From Clostridium sp. CAG:1024 (GTDB lineage Bacteria; Bacillota; Clostridia; Christensenellales; CAG-138), in NCBI GenBank assembly GCA_000432015.1, contig HF985490.1, positions 5,065 to 10,352 of the forward strand: 5,288 nucleotides of DNA. Direction: 5' to 3'. The position numbers and the translations under genes are program-made. Positions 1 to 5,288 of this stretch are shown one piece after another. The notes beneath the pieces were generated by a model, which saw only the letters and a program-made list of their open reading frames with translations, made no database searches and was not told the origin of the DNA. Within the stretch, counting starts at the first letter, position 1. Every line of letters starts with the position of its first letter.

Positions 1-53
1 TACACAGGGTTTTCTTCATTTTTTTAAGCGAACCAAACAATTATGCACATTTC
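1..53. other. AT-rich upstream region with no supportable gene
   Basis: This short stretch precedes the promoter. It is T-rich and carries no Shine-Dalgarno plus start codon leading to a plausible protein. No terminator hairpin from an upstream gene is visible. The open frames that run through it cross the promoter and leader and look non-coding. Confidence 0.5.
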
Positions 54-83
54 TTGACAATGGGATGCGGTGCGCGATAAAAT
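54..83 (+). promoter_or_regulatory. Sigma-A-type promoter of the transporter operon
   Basis: A perfect -35 hexamer TTGACA lies at 54-59 and a -10 hexamer TAAAAT (5 of 6 to consensus) at 78-83, separated by 18 bases. Transcription would start near position 90, leaving a leader of about 100 nt before the first gene. The surrounding AT-rich sequence contrasts with the GC-rich genes. A TATATT at 83-88 also resembles a -10 box but its 23-base spacing makes it unlikely. No clear operator overlaps the promoter. Confidence 0.8.
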
Positions 84-127
84 ATATTATTGTTTTTTGC
101 GTTCGGCACGCTGATTTGTAAAGTCCG

Positions 128-170
128 GTTGTAACGCTGCTCCGTTTGTCGGAGAGCGAATTCATACAAC
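128..170 (+). promoter_or_regulatory. Structured 5' leader stem-loop ahead of the binding-protein gene
   Basis: The RNA can fold into a long hairpin. The outer helix pairs GTTGTA (128-133) with TACAAC (165-170). After an asymmetric internal loop (134 against 159-164), CGCT (135-138) pairs with AGCG (155-158). G139 is bulged, CTCCG (140-144) pairs with CGGAG (150-154), and TTTGT (145-149) is the loop. The structure ends just before the ribosome binding site and leaves it free, so it could stabilise the 5' end of the mRNA or be part of a switch. It does not match the purine riboswitch core as I know it. Function is unknown; the pairing itself is directly visible. Confidence 0.6.
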
Positions 171-176
171 AAAATA

Positions 177-185
177 AAGAGGAGG
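177..185 (+). promoter_or_regulatory. Ribosome binding site of the binding-protein gene
   Basis: AAGAGGAGG is a near-perfect Shine-Dalgarno, with GGAGG at 181-185 and six bases before the ATG at 192. It fixes that start and predicts strong translation, as expected for a binding protein needed in excess. Confidence 0.9.
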
Positions 186-191
186 AAAACC

Positions 192-1460
192 ATGAAAAAG
201 ATTCTCACCCTGATGTTGGTCATCGCGATGGTCTTCTCGCTTGTTGCCTGCGCAACCACGCCGGCAGCTGAGCCCGCCGCGGAACCCGCTGCAGAGCCTG
301 CCGCAGAGCCGGCGACCGAGCCCGCAGCGGAGCCCACCGACACCGCAGACTTCAAAGTTGGCTTCATCTTCCTGCATGATGAAAACTCCACCTACGACCT
401 CAACTTCATCAATGCTGCAAAGGCAGCCTGCGCTGAAATGGGTCTGACGGAGGATCAGTACATCCTGCGCACCAACATCCCGGAAGGTCAGGAGTGCTAC
501 AATGCGGCTGCTGAGCTCGTCGACGAAGGCTGCAAGATCATCTTTGCGGACAGCTTCGGTCATGAGCCCTACCTCATTGAGGCGGCTAAGGAATTCCCGG
601 AAGTCGAGTTCTGCCATGCAACCGGTACGCTCGCACACACCGAGGGCCTTGCAAACTACCACAATGCGTTTGCGCACATCTATGAAGGCCGCTTCCTCGC
701 AGGCATCGCAGCCGGTATGAAGCTGAACGAGATGATCGAGGCCGGCCAGTTCACCGCGGATGAGGCGAAGATCGGCTACGTCGGTGCGTTCACCTACGCA
801 GAGGTCGTTTCCGGTTACACCTCCTTCTTCCTCGGCGCACGTTATATGTGCCCGACCGCCACGATGGAAGTTACCTTCACGGGTTCCTGGTACGATGAGA
901 CCGCCGAGAAGGAAGGCGCGCAGACGCTGATCGACAAGGGTTGCAAGCTCATCAGCCAGCACGCCGACTCCATGGGCGCTCCGACGGCCTGCGAGCTCGC
1001 GGGCGTCCCGGACGTCTCCTACAACGGCAGCACGAAGGACGCTTGCCCGAACACCTACATCGTGTCCTCCCGTATCGACTGGACGCCGTACTTCAAGCTC
1101 GCCATGGAATCCTGCCTGAAGGGCGAAGCGATCCCGGCAGACTGGTGCGGCGGCATCCAGGAGGGTTCCGTTGTCCTGACCGAGGTCAACGAGGCGGTTG
1201 CGGCGCCCGGAACGGTCGAGAAGATCGAGGAGATCAAGAAGCTGCTCCAGAGCGGCCAGCTCCACGTCTATGACACCAAGACTTTCACCGTTGACGGGAA
1301 GATGCTCGACAGCTACATGGCGGACGTTGACACCGACCCGAACTACGAGGGCGACACGGAGGTCATCATCGACGGTTACTTCCATGAGTCCGAGTTCCGC
1401 AGCGCGCCGTACTTCGATCTGCGCATCGACGGCATCAAGCTGCTCGACGAGAAGTACTAA
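192..1460 (+). CDS. BMP-family ABC transporter substrate-binding lipoprotein
   Basis: This 422-residue protein is the ligand-capturing component of the importer, anchored to the outer face of the cell membrane. The N-terminus has a lysine-rich start, a hydrophobic core and a lipobox L-V-A-C at 17-20, so Cys20 should be lipidated after cleavage by signal peptidase II. A Pro/Ala/Glu-rich spacer (about 24-52) leads to a type I periplasmic-binding fold of the BMP/PnrA/Med family. The fold opens with KVGFIF (55-60), and IFADSFGHEP (117-126), YHNAFAHIYEGRFLAG (156-171), IGYVGAF (194-200) and ISQHADS (254-260) mark the two lobes. Relatives such as PnrA and NupN bind purine nucleosides, but some BMP proteins bind other ligands, so the substrate is left open. 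Ten cysteines besides Cys20 suggest an anaerobic host. It leads the operon and is followed by a terminator-like hairpin, consistent with high expression. The start is set by the lipoprotein signal and Shine-Dalgarno. Confidence 0.95.
   Translation: MKKILTLMLVIAMVFSLVACATTPAAEPAAEPAAEPAAEPATEPAAEPTDTADFKVGFIFLHDENSTYDLNFINAAKAACAEMGLTEDQYILRTNIPEGQECYNAAAELVDEGCKIIFADSFGHEPYLIEAAKEFPEVEFCHATGTLAHTEGLANYHNAFAHIYEGRFLAGIAAGMKLNEMIEAGQFTADEAKIGYVGAFTYAEVVSGYTSFFLGARYMCPTATMEVTFTGSWYDETAEKEGAQTLIDKGCKLISQHADSMGAPTACELAGVPDVSYNGSTKDACPNTYIVSSRIDWTPYFKLAMESCLKGEAIPADWCGGIQEGSVVLTEVNEAVAAPGTVEKIEEIKKLLQSGQLHVYDTKTFTVDGKMLDSYMADVDTDPNYEGDTEVIIDGYFHESEFRSAPYFDLRIDGIKLLDEKY
264..335 (+). repeat. Six in-frame 12-base units encoding an AAEP linker
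   Basis: Six consecutive 12-base units encode AAEP, AAEP, AAEP, AAEP, ATEP, AAEP (residues 25-48), directly after the lipidated cysteine. The units vary mostly at synonymous positions, so the repeat is clearer in protein than in DNA. It probably forms an extended acidic tether holding the binding domain away from the membrane and through the wall. Copy number may vary between strains by slippage or recombination. Confidence 0.9.
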
Positions 1461-1472
1461 GCACACTTTGAA

Positions 1473-1512
1473 CGGGAGGTCCTGTTCTCCGGGACAGGGC
1501 TTCCCGCCTTTT
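1473..1512 (+). terminator. Intra-operon terminator-like hairpin with a UNCG-type loop
   Basis: A 15-pair stem joins 1473-1487 to 1492-1506, with three G-U wobbles and no mismatch. It closes on the tetraloop TCCG with a C-G closing pair, the C(UNCG)G arrangement known to be very stable in RNA. The downstream side reads CC then TTTT (1509-1512), a short T-tract. It starts 12 bases after the binding-protein stop. The short tract suggests partial termination, with read-through supplying the ATPase and permeases; the stem would also protect the 3' end of a monocistronic binding-protein mRNA. Confidence 0.75.
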
Positions 1513-1515
1513 CAT

Positions 1516-1573
1516 TCTTGCCGAACGGGGCAGCGGGACGGGATCGTTCGCCGCGCTGCCCGGTTTGGTGGGA
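1516..1573 (+). other. Long intergenic stem-loop following the terminator
   Basis: GGGCAGCG (1528-1535) pairs perfectly with CGCTGCCC (1554-1561). Outside one G-G mismatch (1527/1562) the stem continues with CCGAAC (1521-1526) against GTTTGG (1563-1568, one wobble), and wobble-rich pairing can extend it to 1516-1573. Inside, GG pairs with CC and CGGG with TTCG (1539-1542 with 1547-1550, two wobbles), around a four-base loop. There is no T-tract after it, so it does not look like a terminator. It may protect the downstream mRNA from exonucleases or be a regulatory RNA element. Function is unknown. Confidence 0.55.
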
Positions 1574-1624
1574 TCGGGGAATCGCATCATTCGCCAAGTC
1601 CGATCCGGCGTATCGCTGCGCCGG
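1571..1624 (+). other. Two further small hairpins before the ATPase gene
   Basis: GGATCGG (1571-1577) pairs with CCGATCC (1600-1606), with an inner GAAT/ATTC helix (1579-1582 with 1589-1592). CCGGCG (1605-1610) pairs with CGCCGG (1619-1624) around an eight-base loop. The two share bases 1605-1606, so the full helices cannot form together. In the rest of the gap I see no promoter-like pair of hexamers and no small gene with a convincing start. Confidence 0.4.
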
Positions 1625-1640
1625 TACTTTTGAACGCGAT

Positions 1641-1649
1641 AGGGGAGGG
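1641..1649 (+). promoter_or_regulatory. Ribosome binding site deciding a TTG start for the ATPase
   Basis: AGGGGAGGG contains GGAGG at 1644-1648, seven bases before TTG at 1656. The next candidate, ATG at 1683-1685, has no Shine-Dalgarno and would trim the first strand of the ATP-binding domain. The upstream TTG at 1518 lies within the intergenic stem-loop and would add 46 residues unlike the family. Confidence 0.85.
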
Positions 1650-1655
1650 ACGCCT

Positions 1656-3194
1656 TTGGAAACCAAAACTGCTGCGGTCCGGATGCACAACATCAGAAAG
1701 ACCTTTGGCTCGACTGTTGCAAACGACAAAGTAAACCTTGATATTTACCGCGGCGAGATCCTTGCGCTGCTCGGCGAAAACGGCAGCGGAAAGACCACGC
1801 TCATGAACATGCTCTCCGGCATTTATTTTCCGGACGCGGGCCAGATCGAAGTGGACGGCAAGCCCGTGACCATCGGCAGCCCGAAAGATGCGTTCGATCT
1901 CGGTATCGGCATGATTCACCAGCACTTCAAGCTCGTGGATGTTTTGACCGCGGCGGAAAATATCATACTCGGCCTCCCGGGCAAGCAGCGGCTCGATATG
2001 AAAGCCGTGAACGCACGCGTCCGTGAGATCTGCGAAAAATACGGTTTTGAGGTCGACCCCGACCAGAAGATCTATAACATGTCCGTTTCCCAGAAACAGA
2101 CGGTCGAGATCGTCAAGGTGCTGTATCGCGGTGCGGATATCCTCATCCTGGACGAGCCGACTGCCGTTTTGACCCTCCAGGAGACGGAAAAGCTCTTTGC
2201 GGTTCTCCGCAACATGCGCGACGCGGGCAAGGCCATCGTTATTATCACGCATAAGCTGAACGAGGTGGAGGAGCTGTCCGACCGCGTTGTTGTGCTGAGA
2301 CACGGCCAGCATGTGGGCGACCTTGTTACGAAGGATACCAACGCGCAGGAGATGACCAATATGATGGTCGGCCGCGCGGTCACGCTGAACATCGACCGTC
2401 CCGAACCCGTCGACCCGAAACCGCGCCTCAAGATCGAGGGACTGACCGTTCGCAGCGAGGACGGCGTGCTCAAGCTCGAAGACGTGAGCTTCACGGCCAA
2501 CAGCGGCGAGATCCTCGGCATCGCAGGCATCTCGGGCAGCGGCCAGAAGGAACTGCTTGAGGCCATCGCGGGTCTCCAGGGAGCAGAGGCCGGCAGTATC
2601 GCCTATATCGACGACGCAGGCAAGGCAAGCGAGCTGCTTGGCGCAGATCCGCTGAGCATCGCGGCAAAGGGCGTCACGCTCTCCTTCGTGCCGGAGGATC
2701 GACTCGGCATGGGCCTTGTGGGCAACATGGATCTGTCGGACAATATGATGCTGCGTTCTTTCCGCAACGGCAAGTCCTCGTTCCTGGATCGAAAGAATCC
2801 GCGCGCGCTCGCAAACCGCGTTGTAAAGGAACTGGATGTCGTGACCCCCGGCATCACAACGCCTGTCCGCCGCCTGTCCGGCGGCAACGTGCAGAAGGTG
2901 TTGGTCGGACGCGAGATTTCTTCCGCGCCCACGGTGCTTCTGACAGCTTATGCCGTGCGCGGTTTGGACATCAACTCGTCGTATACGATCTATGATCTTG
3001 TGAACCAGCAGAAGAAGCGCGGCGTGGCCGTCATCTTTGTTGGCGAAGATCTTGACGTGCTGCTTGAGCTTGCGGATCGCATTCTTGTGCTCTGCGGCGG
3101 CAAGGTCAGCGGCATTGTTCCCGGCAGAGGCGCGGACAAGCGCAGCGTCGGCATGATGATGACCCGCCTTGGAGGTGAGAACGCCCATGCGTAA
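1656..3194 (+). CDS. Dual-domain ABC importer ATPase, NupO/RbsA-like
   Basis: This 512-residue cytoplasmic protein powers the importer and has the usual length for the NupO/RbsA type, with two nucleotide-binding domains in one chain. Domain 1 is complete for catalysis: Walker A GENGSGKT (40-47), Q-loop Gln89, Walker B ILILDEPT (162-169, Asp166 and Glu167) and H-loop His199. Its signature is altered to MSVSQ (142-146), with Ser where the key Gly is normal. Domain 2 is the reverse. Its signature LSGGN (407-411) is intact, but its Walker A is GISGSGQK (291-298) with Gln for Lys, its Walker B is AYAV (431-434) without Asp or Glu, and Glu464 sits where the H-loop His would be. One composite site should therefore hydrolyse ATP and the other should not. 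A degenerate second Walker A is common in sugar and nucleoside importers of this type. Translation starts at TTG, and the end overlaps permease 1 by 8 bases. Confidence 0.95.
   Translation: METKTAAVRMHNIRKTFGSTVANDKVNLDIYRGEILALLGENGSGKTTLMNMLSGIYFPDAGQIEVDGKPVTIGSPKDAFDLGIGMIHQHFKLVDVLTAAENIILGLPGKQRLDMKAVNARVREICEKYGFEVDPDQKIYNMSVSQKQTVEIVKVLYRGADILILDEPTAVLTLQETEKLFAVLRNMRDAGKAIVIITHKLNEVEELSDRVVVLRHGQHVGDLVTKDTNAQEMTNMMVGRAVTLNIDRPEPVDPKPRLKIEGLTVRSEDGVLKLEDVSFTANSGEILGIAGISGSGQKELLEAIAGLQGAEAGSIAYIDDAGKASELLGADPLSIAAKGVTLSFVPEDRLGMGLVGNMDLSDNMMLRSFRNGKSSFLDRKNPRALANRVVKELDVVTPGITTPVRRLSGGNVQKVLVGREISSAPTVLLTAYAVRGLDINSSYTIYDLVNQQKKRGVAVIFVGEDLDVLLELADRILVLCGGKVSGIVPGRGADKRSVGMMMTRLGGENAHA
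3171..3178 (+). promoter_or_regulatory. Ribosome binding site of permease 1 inside the ATPase gene
   Basis: GGAGGTGA lies within the last ATPase codons, eight bases before ATG at 3187. It selects this ATG over the in-frame TTG at 3169, which overlaps the Shine-Dalgarno. The arrangement favours translational coupling. Confidence 0.9.
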
Positions 3195-4287
3195 AAAAAC
3201 TCATGTACCCCTGATCCATATTGCAAAGCGCGGCGCGCTGCCCTGGTATAAGGCGTGGGGCATTCGCGGATTCGCGCTGATCCTTGCGCTGCTCGTGTGC
3301 GCGCTTGTGACCATGCTCCTGACGGGCGAGGATCCGATCCGGATCTATGCCGCGATCTTTAACGGCGGTTTCGGTTCTCCGAGAAAGGCATGGGCGCTGT
3401 TCCAGAACCTTGCGATCCTGCTCTGCATCTCGCTGGCGGTCACGCCCTCGTTTAAAATGCGCTTTTGGAACATCGGCGCAGAAGGACAGGTGCTGGCGGG
3501 CGGTCTGGCCTGCGCGGCCTGCATGATCTGCCTTGCGAATACAATGCCGCAATGGCTGCTCATCGTAGTCATGACCGTGGCGAGCATTGCCGTCGGTGCG
3601 ATTTGGGCGGCGATCCCCGGATTCTTCAAAGCCAAGTGGAACACGAATGAAACGCTGTTCACGCTCATGATGAACTACATTGCCATGCAGCTCGTCGCGT
3701 ACTTTGTCATCGTATGGGAAGTACCGAAGGGCGCAGGCAAGATCGGTATCATCAATCAGGCGACCCGCATCGGCTGGCTCCCGCAGATCGGCGAGTATAA
3801 GTACCTTTTGAATATCATCATCGTTGCACTGCTGACGGTGTTCATGTACATCTATCTGAACTACAGCAAGCACGGATATGAGATCACGGTCGTCGGCGAG
3901 AGCGAGCGCACGGCTCGCTATGTCGGTATCAACGTTGACCGCGTCATCGTTCGCACGATGCTGCTTTCTGGCGCTCTGTGCGGCGTTGCCGGACTGCTGC
4001 TCGTCGGCGGCACGGATCATACGCTCACAACAACGTTGGTCGACGGCCGCGGCTTTACGGCGGTCATGGTCTCCTGGCTCGCAAAGTTTGATCCGATCAT
4101 CATGATCTTTACGAGTTTCCTGCTTGTGCTGCTCAGCCGCGGCGCCAGCGAGATCTCGACGCGGTTTATGCTGAACCATTCGTTCGCGGACATTTTGACG
4201 GGTATCATCCTGTTCTTCATCATCGGAAGCGAGTTCTTTATCAACTATCAGATCCACTTCCGCAAGCCTGAAAAGAAGGAGGGCTGA
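3187..4287 (+). CDS. BMP-type ABC importer permease 1, NupP-like
   Basis: This 366-residue integral membrane protein forms one half of the translocation channel and belongs to the branched-chain/sugar/nucleoside permease superfamily (BPD_transp_2). A basic N-terminal tail precedes a first membrane segment near 26-46. Further hydrophobic stretches lie near 71-90, 100-117, 122-146, 159-178, 206-226, 256-274, 302-318 and 333-352, with a basic C-terminal tail. Family motifs are clear: NIGAEGQ (95-101), NETLFTLMMNYIA (154-166), and VGESERTARYVGIN (236-249), the cytoplasmic loop that should contact the ATPase. Its start overlaps the ATPase end by 8 bases and permease 2 begins 4 bases after its stop. 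The length is slightly above the roughly 350 residues usual for the family. The membrane segments are judged by eye. Confidence 0.94.
   Translation: MRKKTHVPLIHIAKRGALPWYKAWGIRGFALILALLVCALVTMLLTGEDPIRIYAAIFNGGFGSPRKAWALFQNLAILLCISLAVTPSFKMRFWNIGAEGQVLAGGLACAACMICLANTMPQWLLIVVMTVASIAVGAIWAAIPGFFKAKWNTNETLFTLMMNYIAMQLVAYFVIVWEVPKGAGKIGIINQATRIGWLPQIGEYKYLLNIIIVALLTVFMYIYLNYSKHGYEITVVGESERTARYVGINVDRVIVRTMLLSGALCGVAGLLLVGGTDHTLTTTLVDGRGFTAVMVSWLAKFDPIIMIFTSFLLVLLSRGASEISTRFMLNHSFADILTGIILFFIIGSEFFINYQIHFRKPEKKEG
4278..4282 (+). promoter_or_regulatory. Ribosome binding site of permease 2
   Basis: GGAGG sits in the last codons of permease 1, nine bases before ATG at 4292. With a 4-base gap between genes, ribosomes finishing permease 1 can readily restart on permease 2. 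Confidence 0.85.
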
Positions 4288-4291
4288 GCAC

Positions 4292-5287
4292 ATGTTTGAT
4301 TTCATCTCCTTTTTCCCGAGAGCTGTAGCGCAGGGCATTCCGCTCCTGTTCGGCAGTACGGGAGAGACGCTGACGGAAAAATCCGGCAATCTAAACCTCG
4401 GTATTCCGGGCATCATGTATGTCGGCGCGATCTCCGGCGTCATCGGATCGTTTTTCTATGAGCAGCATTGCAGCGCTGGCGCTGTGATGAACGGGTTCCT
4501 CGCGATCGCGATCCCACTGCTCTGTTCACTCCTCGGCTCCTTCCTGATGGGGCTGCTGTACTGCTTTGTGACGGTCACACTTCGCGCCAACCAGAACGTT
4601 ATGGGTCTTGCGCTGACCACGTTCGGCGTGGGCTTCGGAAACTTCTTCGGCGGCTCGCTGATCAAGCTGACCGGCAGTGAAGTCCCGTCCATCGCCCTGT
4701 CGGCAACGAGTCAGTATTTCAGCCGTTCTTTGCCGTTCGCGGACAAGTGCGGTGTGATCGGAAAGCTGTTCCTTTCCTATGGTTTCCTCGCATATGTCGC
4801 GGTCATTATCGCATTGATCTGTTCGTATATCCTGCGCCGCACGCGTATCGGTCTTCAGCTCCGCGCCGTGGGGGAAAGCCCGAGTACTGCGGACGCCGCG
4901 GGCATCAATGTCAATCGGTATAAGTACGTTGCAACCTGCGTCGGCAGCATGATCGCCGGTCTTGGCGGCCTTTACTACATCATGGACTACGCCTGCGGCG
5001 TTTGGTCGAACGACGCGTTCGGCGACCGCGGTTGGCTTGCCATCGCGCTTGTTATCTTCACGATCTGGCGCCCGAACGTGGGCATCTTTTCCTCGATCCT
5101 GTTCGGCGGTTTGTACATTCTTTATCTGTATATTCCGACCGGCACGAATTTTGCGGTCAAAGAGCTGTTCAAAATGCTGCCCTATATCGCAACGGTTATC
5201 GTTCTTATCGTGGTGTCGCTGCGCCGCAAGCGCGAGGATCAGCCTCCGGCTCACCTCGGTCTGCCATATTTCCGAGAAGAGCGGTAA
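4292..5287 (+). CDS. BMP-type ABC importer permease 2, NupQ-like
   Basis: This 331-residue membrane protein is the second half of the channel, expected to pair with permease 1. It carries the family landmarks: GETLTEKSGNLNLGIPG (24-40), matching the usual E-R-S-G-V-V-N-I-G-L-E-G segment but with Pro instead of Glu near its end; LRANQNVMGLALT (97-109); VGESPSTADAAGINVNRYK (193-211), the likely ATPase-contacting loop; and RGWLAIALVIFTIWRPN (246-262). Hydrophobic stretches lie near 41-56, 64-95, 103-122, 164-181, 213-231, 246-259, 263-281 and 295-310. A charged tail follows, containing RRKRE (311-315). The gene is complete, with TAA at 5285-5287, one base before the window ends, so any downstream partner gene or operon terminator cannot be seen. 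The identification is firm; the substrate is not. Confidence 0.94.
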   Translation: MFDFISFFPRAVAQGIPLLFGSTGETLTEKSGNLNLGIPGIMYVGAISGVIGSFFYEQHCSAGAVMNGFLAIAIPLLCSLLGSFLMGLLYCFVTVTLRANQNVMGLALTTFGVGFGNFFGGSLIKLTGSEVPSIALSATSQYFSRSLPFADKCGVIGKLFLSYGFLAYVAVIIALICSYILRRTRIGLQLRAVGESPSTADAAGINVNRYKYVATCVGSMIAGLGGLYYIMDYACGVWSNDAFGDRGWLAIALVIFTIWRPNVGIFSSILFGGLYILYLYIPTGTNFAVKELFKMLPYIATVIVLIVVSLRRKREDQPPAHLGLPYFREER

Positions 5288-5288
5288 A

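Noticed and set aside
28..106. Possible PurR-type boxes (GCGAAC at 28-33, GTTCGG at 101-106)
   Set aside because: The half-sites are inverted relative to each other and resemble PurBox cores, tempting for a purine transporter, but each differs from consensus and they are far more widely spaced than the 16-18 bases expected.
90..191. Purine (guanine/adenine) riboswitch in the leader
   Set aside because: The conserved three-way-junction core and kissing-loop sequences are absent and the region after the promoter is too short for the aptamer plus an expression platform.
41..391. Reverse-strand frame with a Gly-Ser-Ala-Ala repeat
   Set aside because: The repeat is simply the complement of the AAEP-coding units, and the frame runs backwards through the operon promoter.
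162..1466. Long antisense open frame across the whole binding-protein gene
   Set aside because: It mirrors the codon structure of a GC-rich gene on the other strand. Its product is low-complexity in places, matches no family I know, and has no supporting promoter or ribosome site. The lipoprotein frame has clear family motifs.
1518..1655. 46-residue N-terminal extension of the ATPase from an upstream TTG
   Set aside because: It lies in the intergenic stem-loop, lacks a Shine-Dalgarno and has an Arg/Pro-rich sequence unlike the family, while TTG at 1656 has a well-spaced AGGGGAGGG and gives the usual length.
1461..1655. Second promoter driving the ATPase gene
   Set aside because: No pair of recognisable -35 and -10 hexamers is visible; the gap is GC-rich and occupied by hairpins.
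1587..3188. Antisense open frame of more than 500 codons across the ATPase gene
   Set aside because: It is the reverse-strand shadow of an unmistakable ATPase with Walker motifs; the translated product is rich in His, Asp and Arg, typical of shadow frames.
3106..4443. Antisense open frame across permease 1 and the start of permease 2
   Set aside because: Charged, non-membrane shadow product with no recognisable domain, spanning two real genes and their junction.

Overview
The window holds one complete four-gene ABC importer operon of the BMP (basic membrane protein / PnrA-NupN) class, all on the + strand. The order is substrate-binding lipoprotein (192-1460), dual-domain ATPase (1656-3194), permease 1 (3187-4287) and permease 2 (4292-5287). 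All four genes appear intact, and the window ends one base after the last stop codon. The layout matches the Bacillus nucleoside importer NupNOPQ (formerly YufNOPQ). The exact substrate cannot be read from the sequence: a nucleoside is the best guess, with a nucleobase or riboflavin-like ligand as alternatives.

The organism is most likely a Gram-positive anaerobe of the class Clostridia with fairly GC-rich genes, such as an Oscillospirales-type gut bacterium. The grounds are strong GGAGG ribosome binding sites before every gene, an AT-rich sigma-A-type promoter in front of GC-rich coding sequence, a lipobox-anchored binding protein, many cysteines in that exported protein, and a TTG start. 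This is inference; there is no taxonomic marker.

Region by region: 1-53 is AT-rich with no supportable gene. A promoter (TTGACA / TAAAAT, 18-base spacer) lies at 54-83. A leader of about 100 nt follows, with a strong stem-loop at 128-170 just ahead of the ribosome binding site. The binding-protein gene comes next, and its N-terminus carries a lipobox and six AAEP-type tetrapeptides. The 195-base gap to the ATPase is not empty: it has a terminator-like hairpin with a UNCG-type loop and a short T-tract, then a longer stem-loop and two smaller ones, and no evident promoter. The ATPase starts at a TTG with a well-placed Shine-Dalgarno. The last three genes are tightly packed (8-base overlap, then a 4-base gap), suggesting coupled translation.

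How it works: the lipoprotein captures ligand outside the membrane and delivers it to a heterodimer of the two related permeases; the ATPase, two nucleotide-binding domains in one chain, powers import. The hairpin after the first gene probably lets much transcription stop there, giving more binding protein than membrane complex. I see no sign of an unprecedented system. The points most worth a second look are the structured leader, the unusually folded intergenic RNA, and the ATPase, whose degenerate residues all fall on one of its two composite ATP sites.
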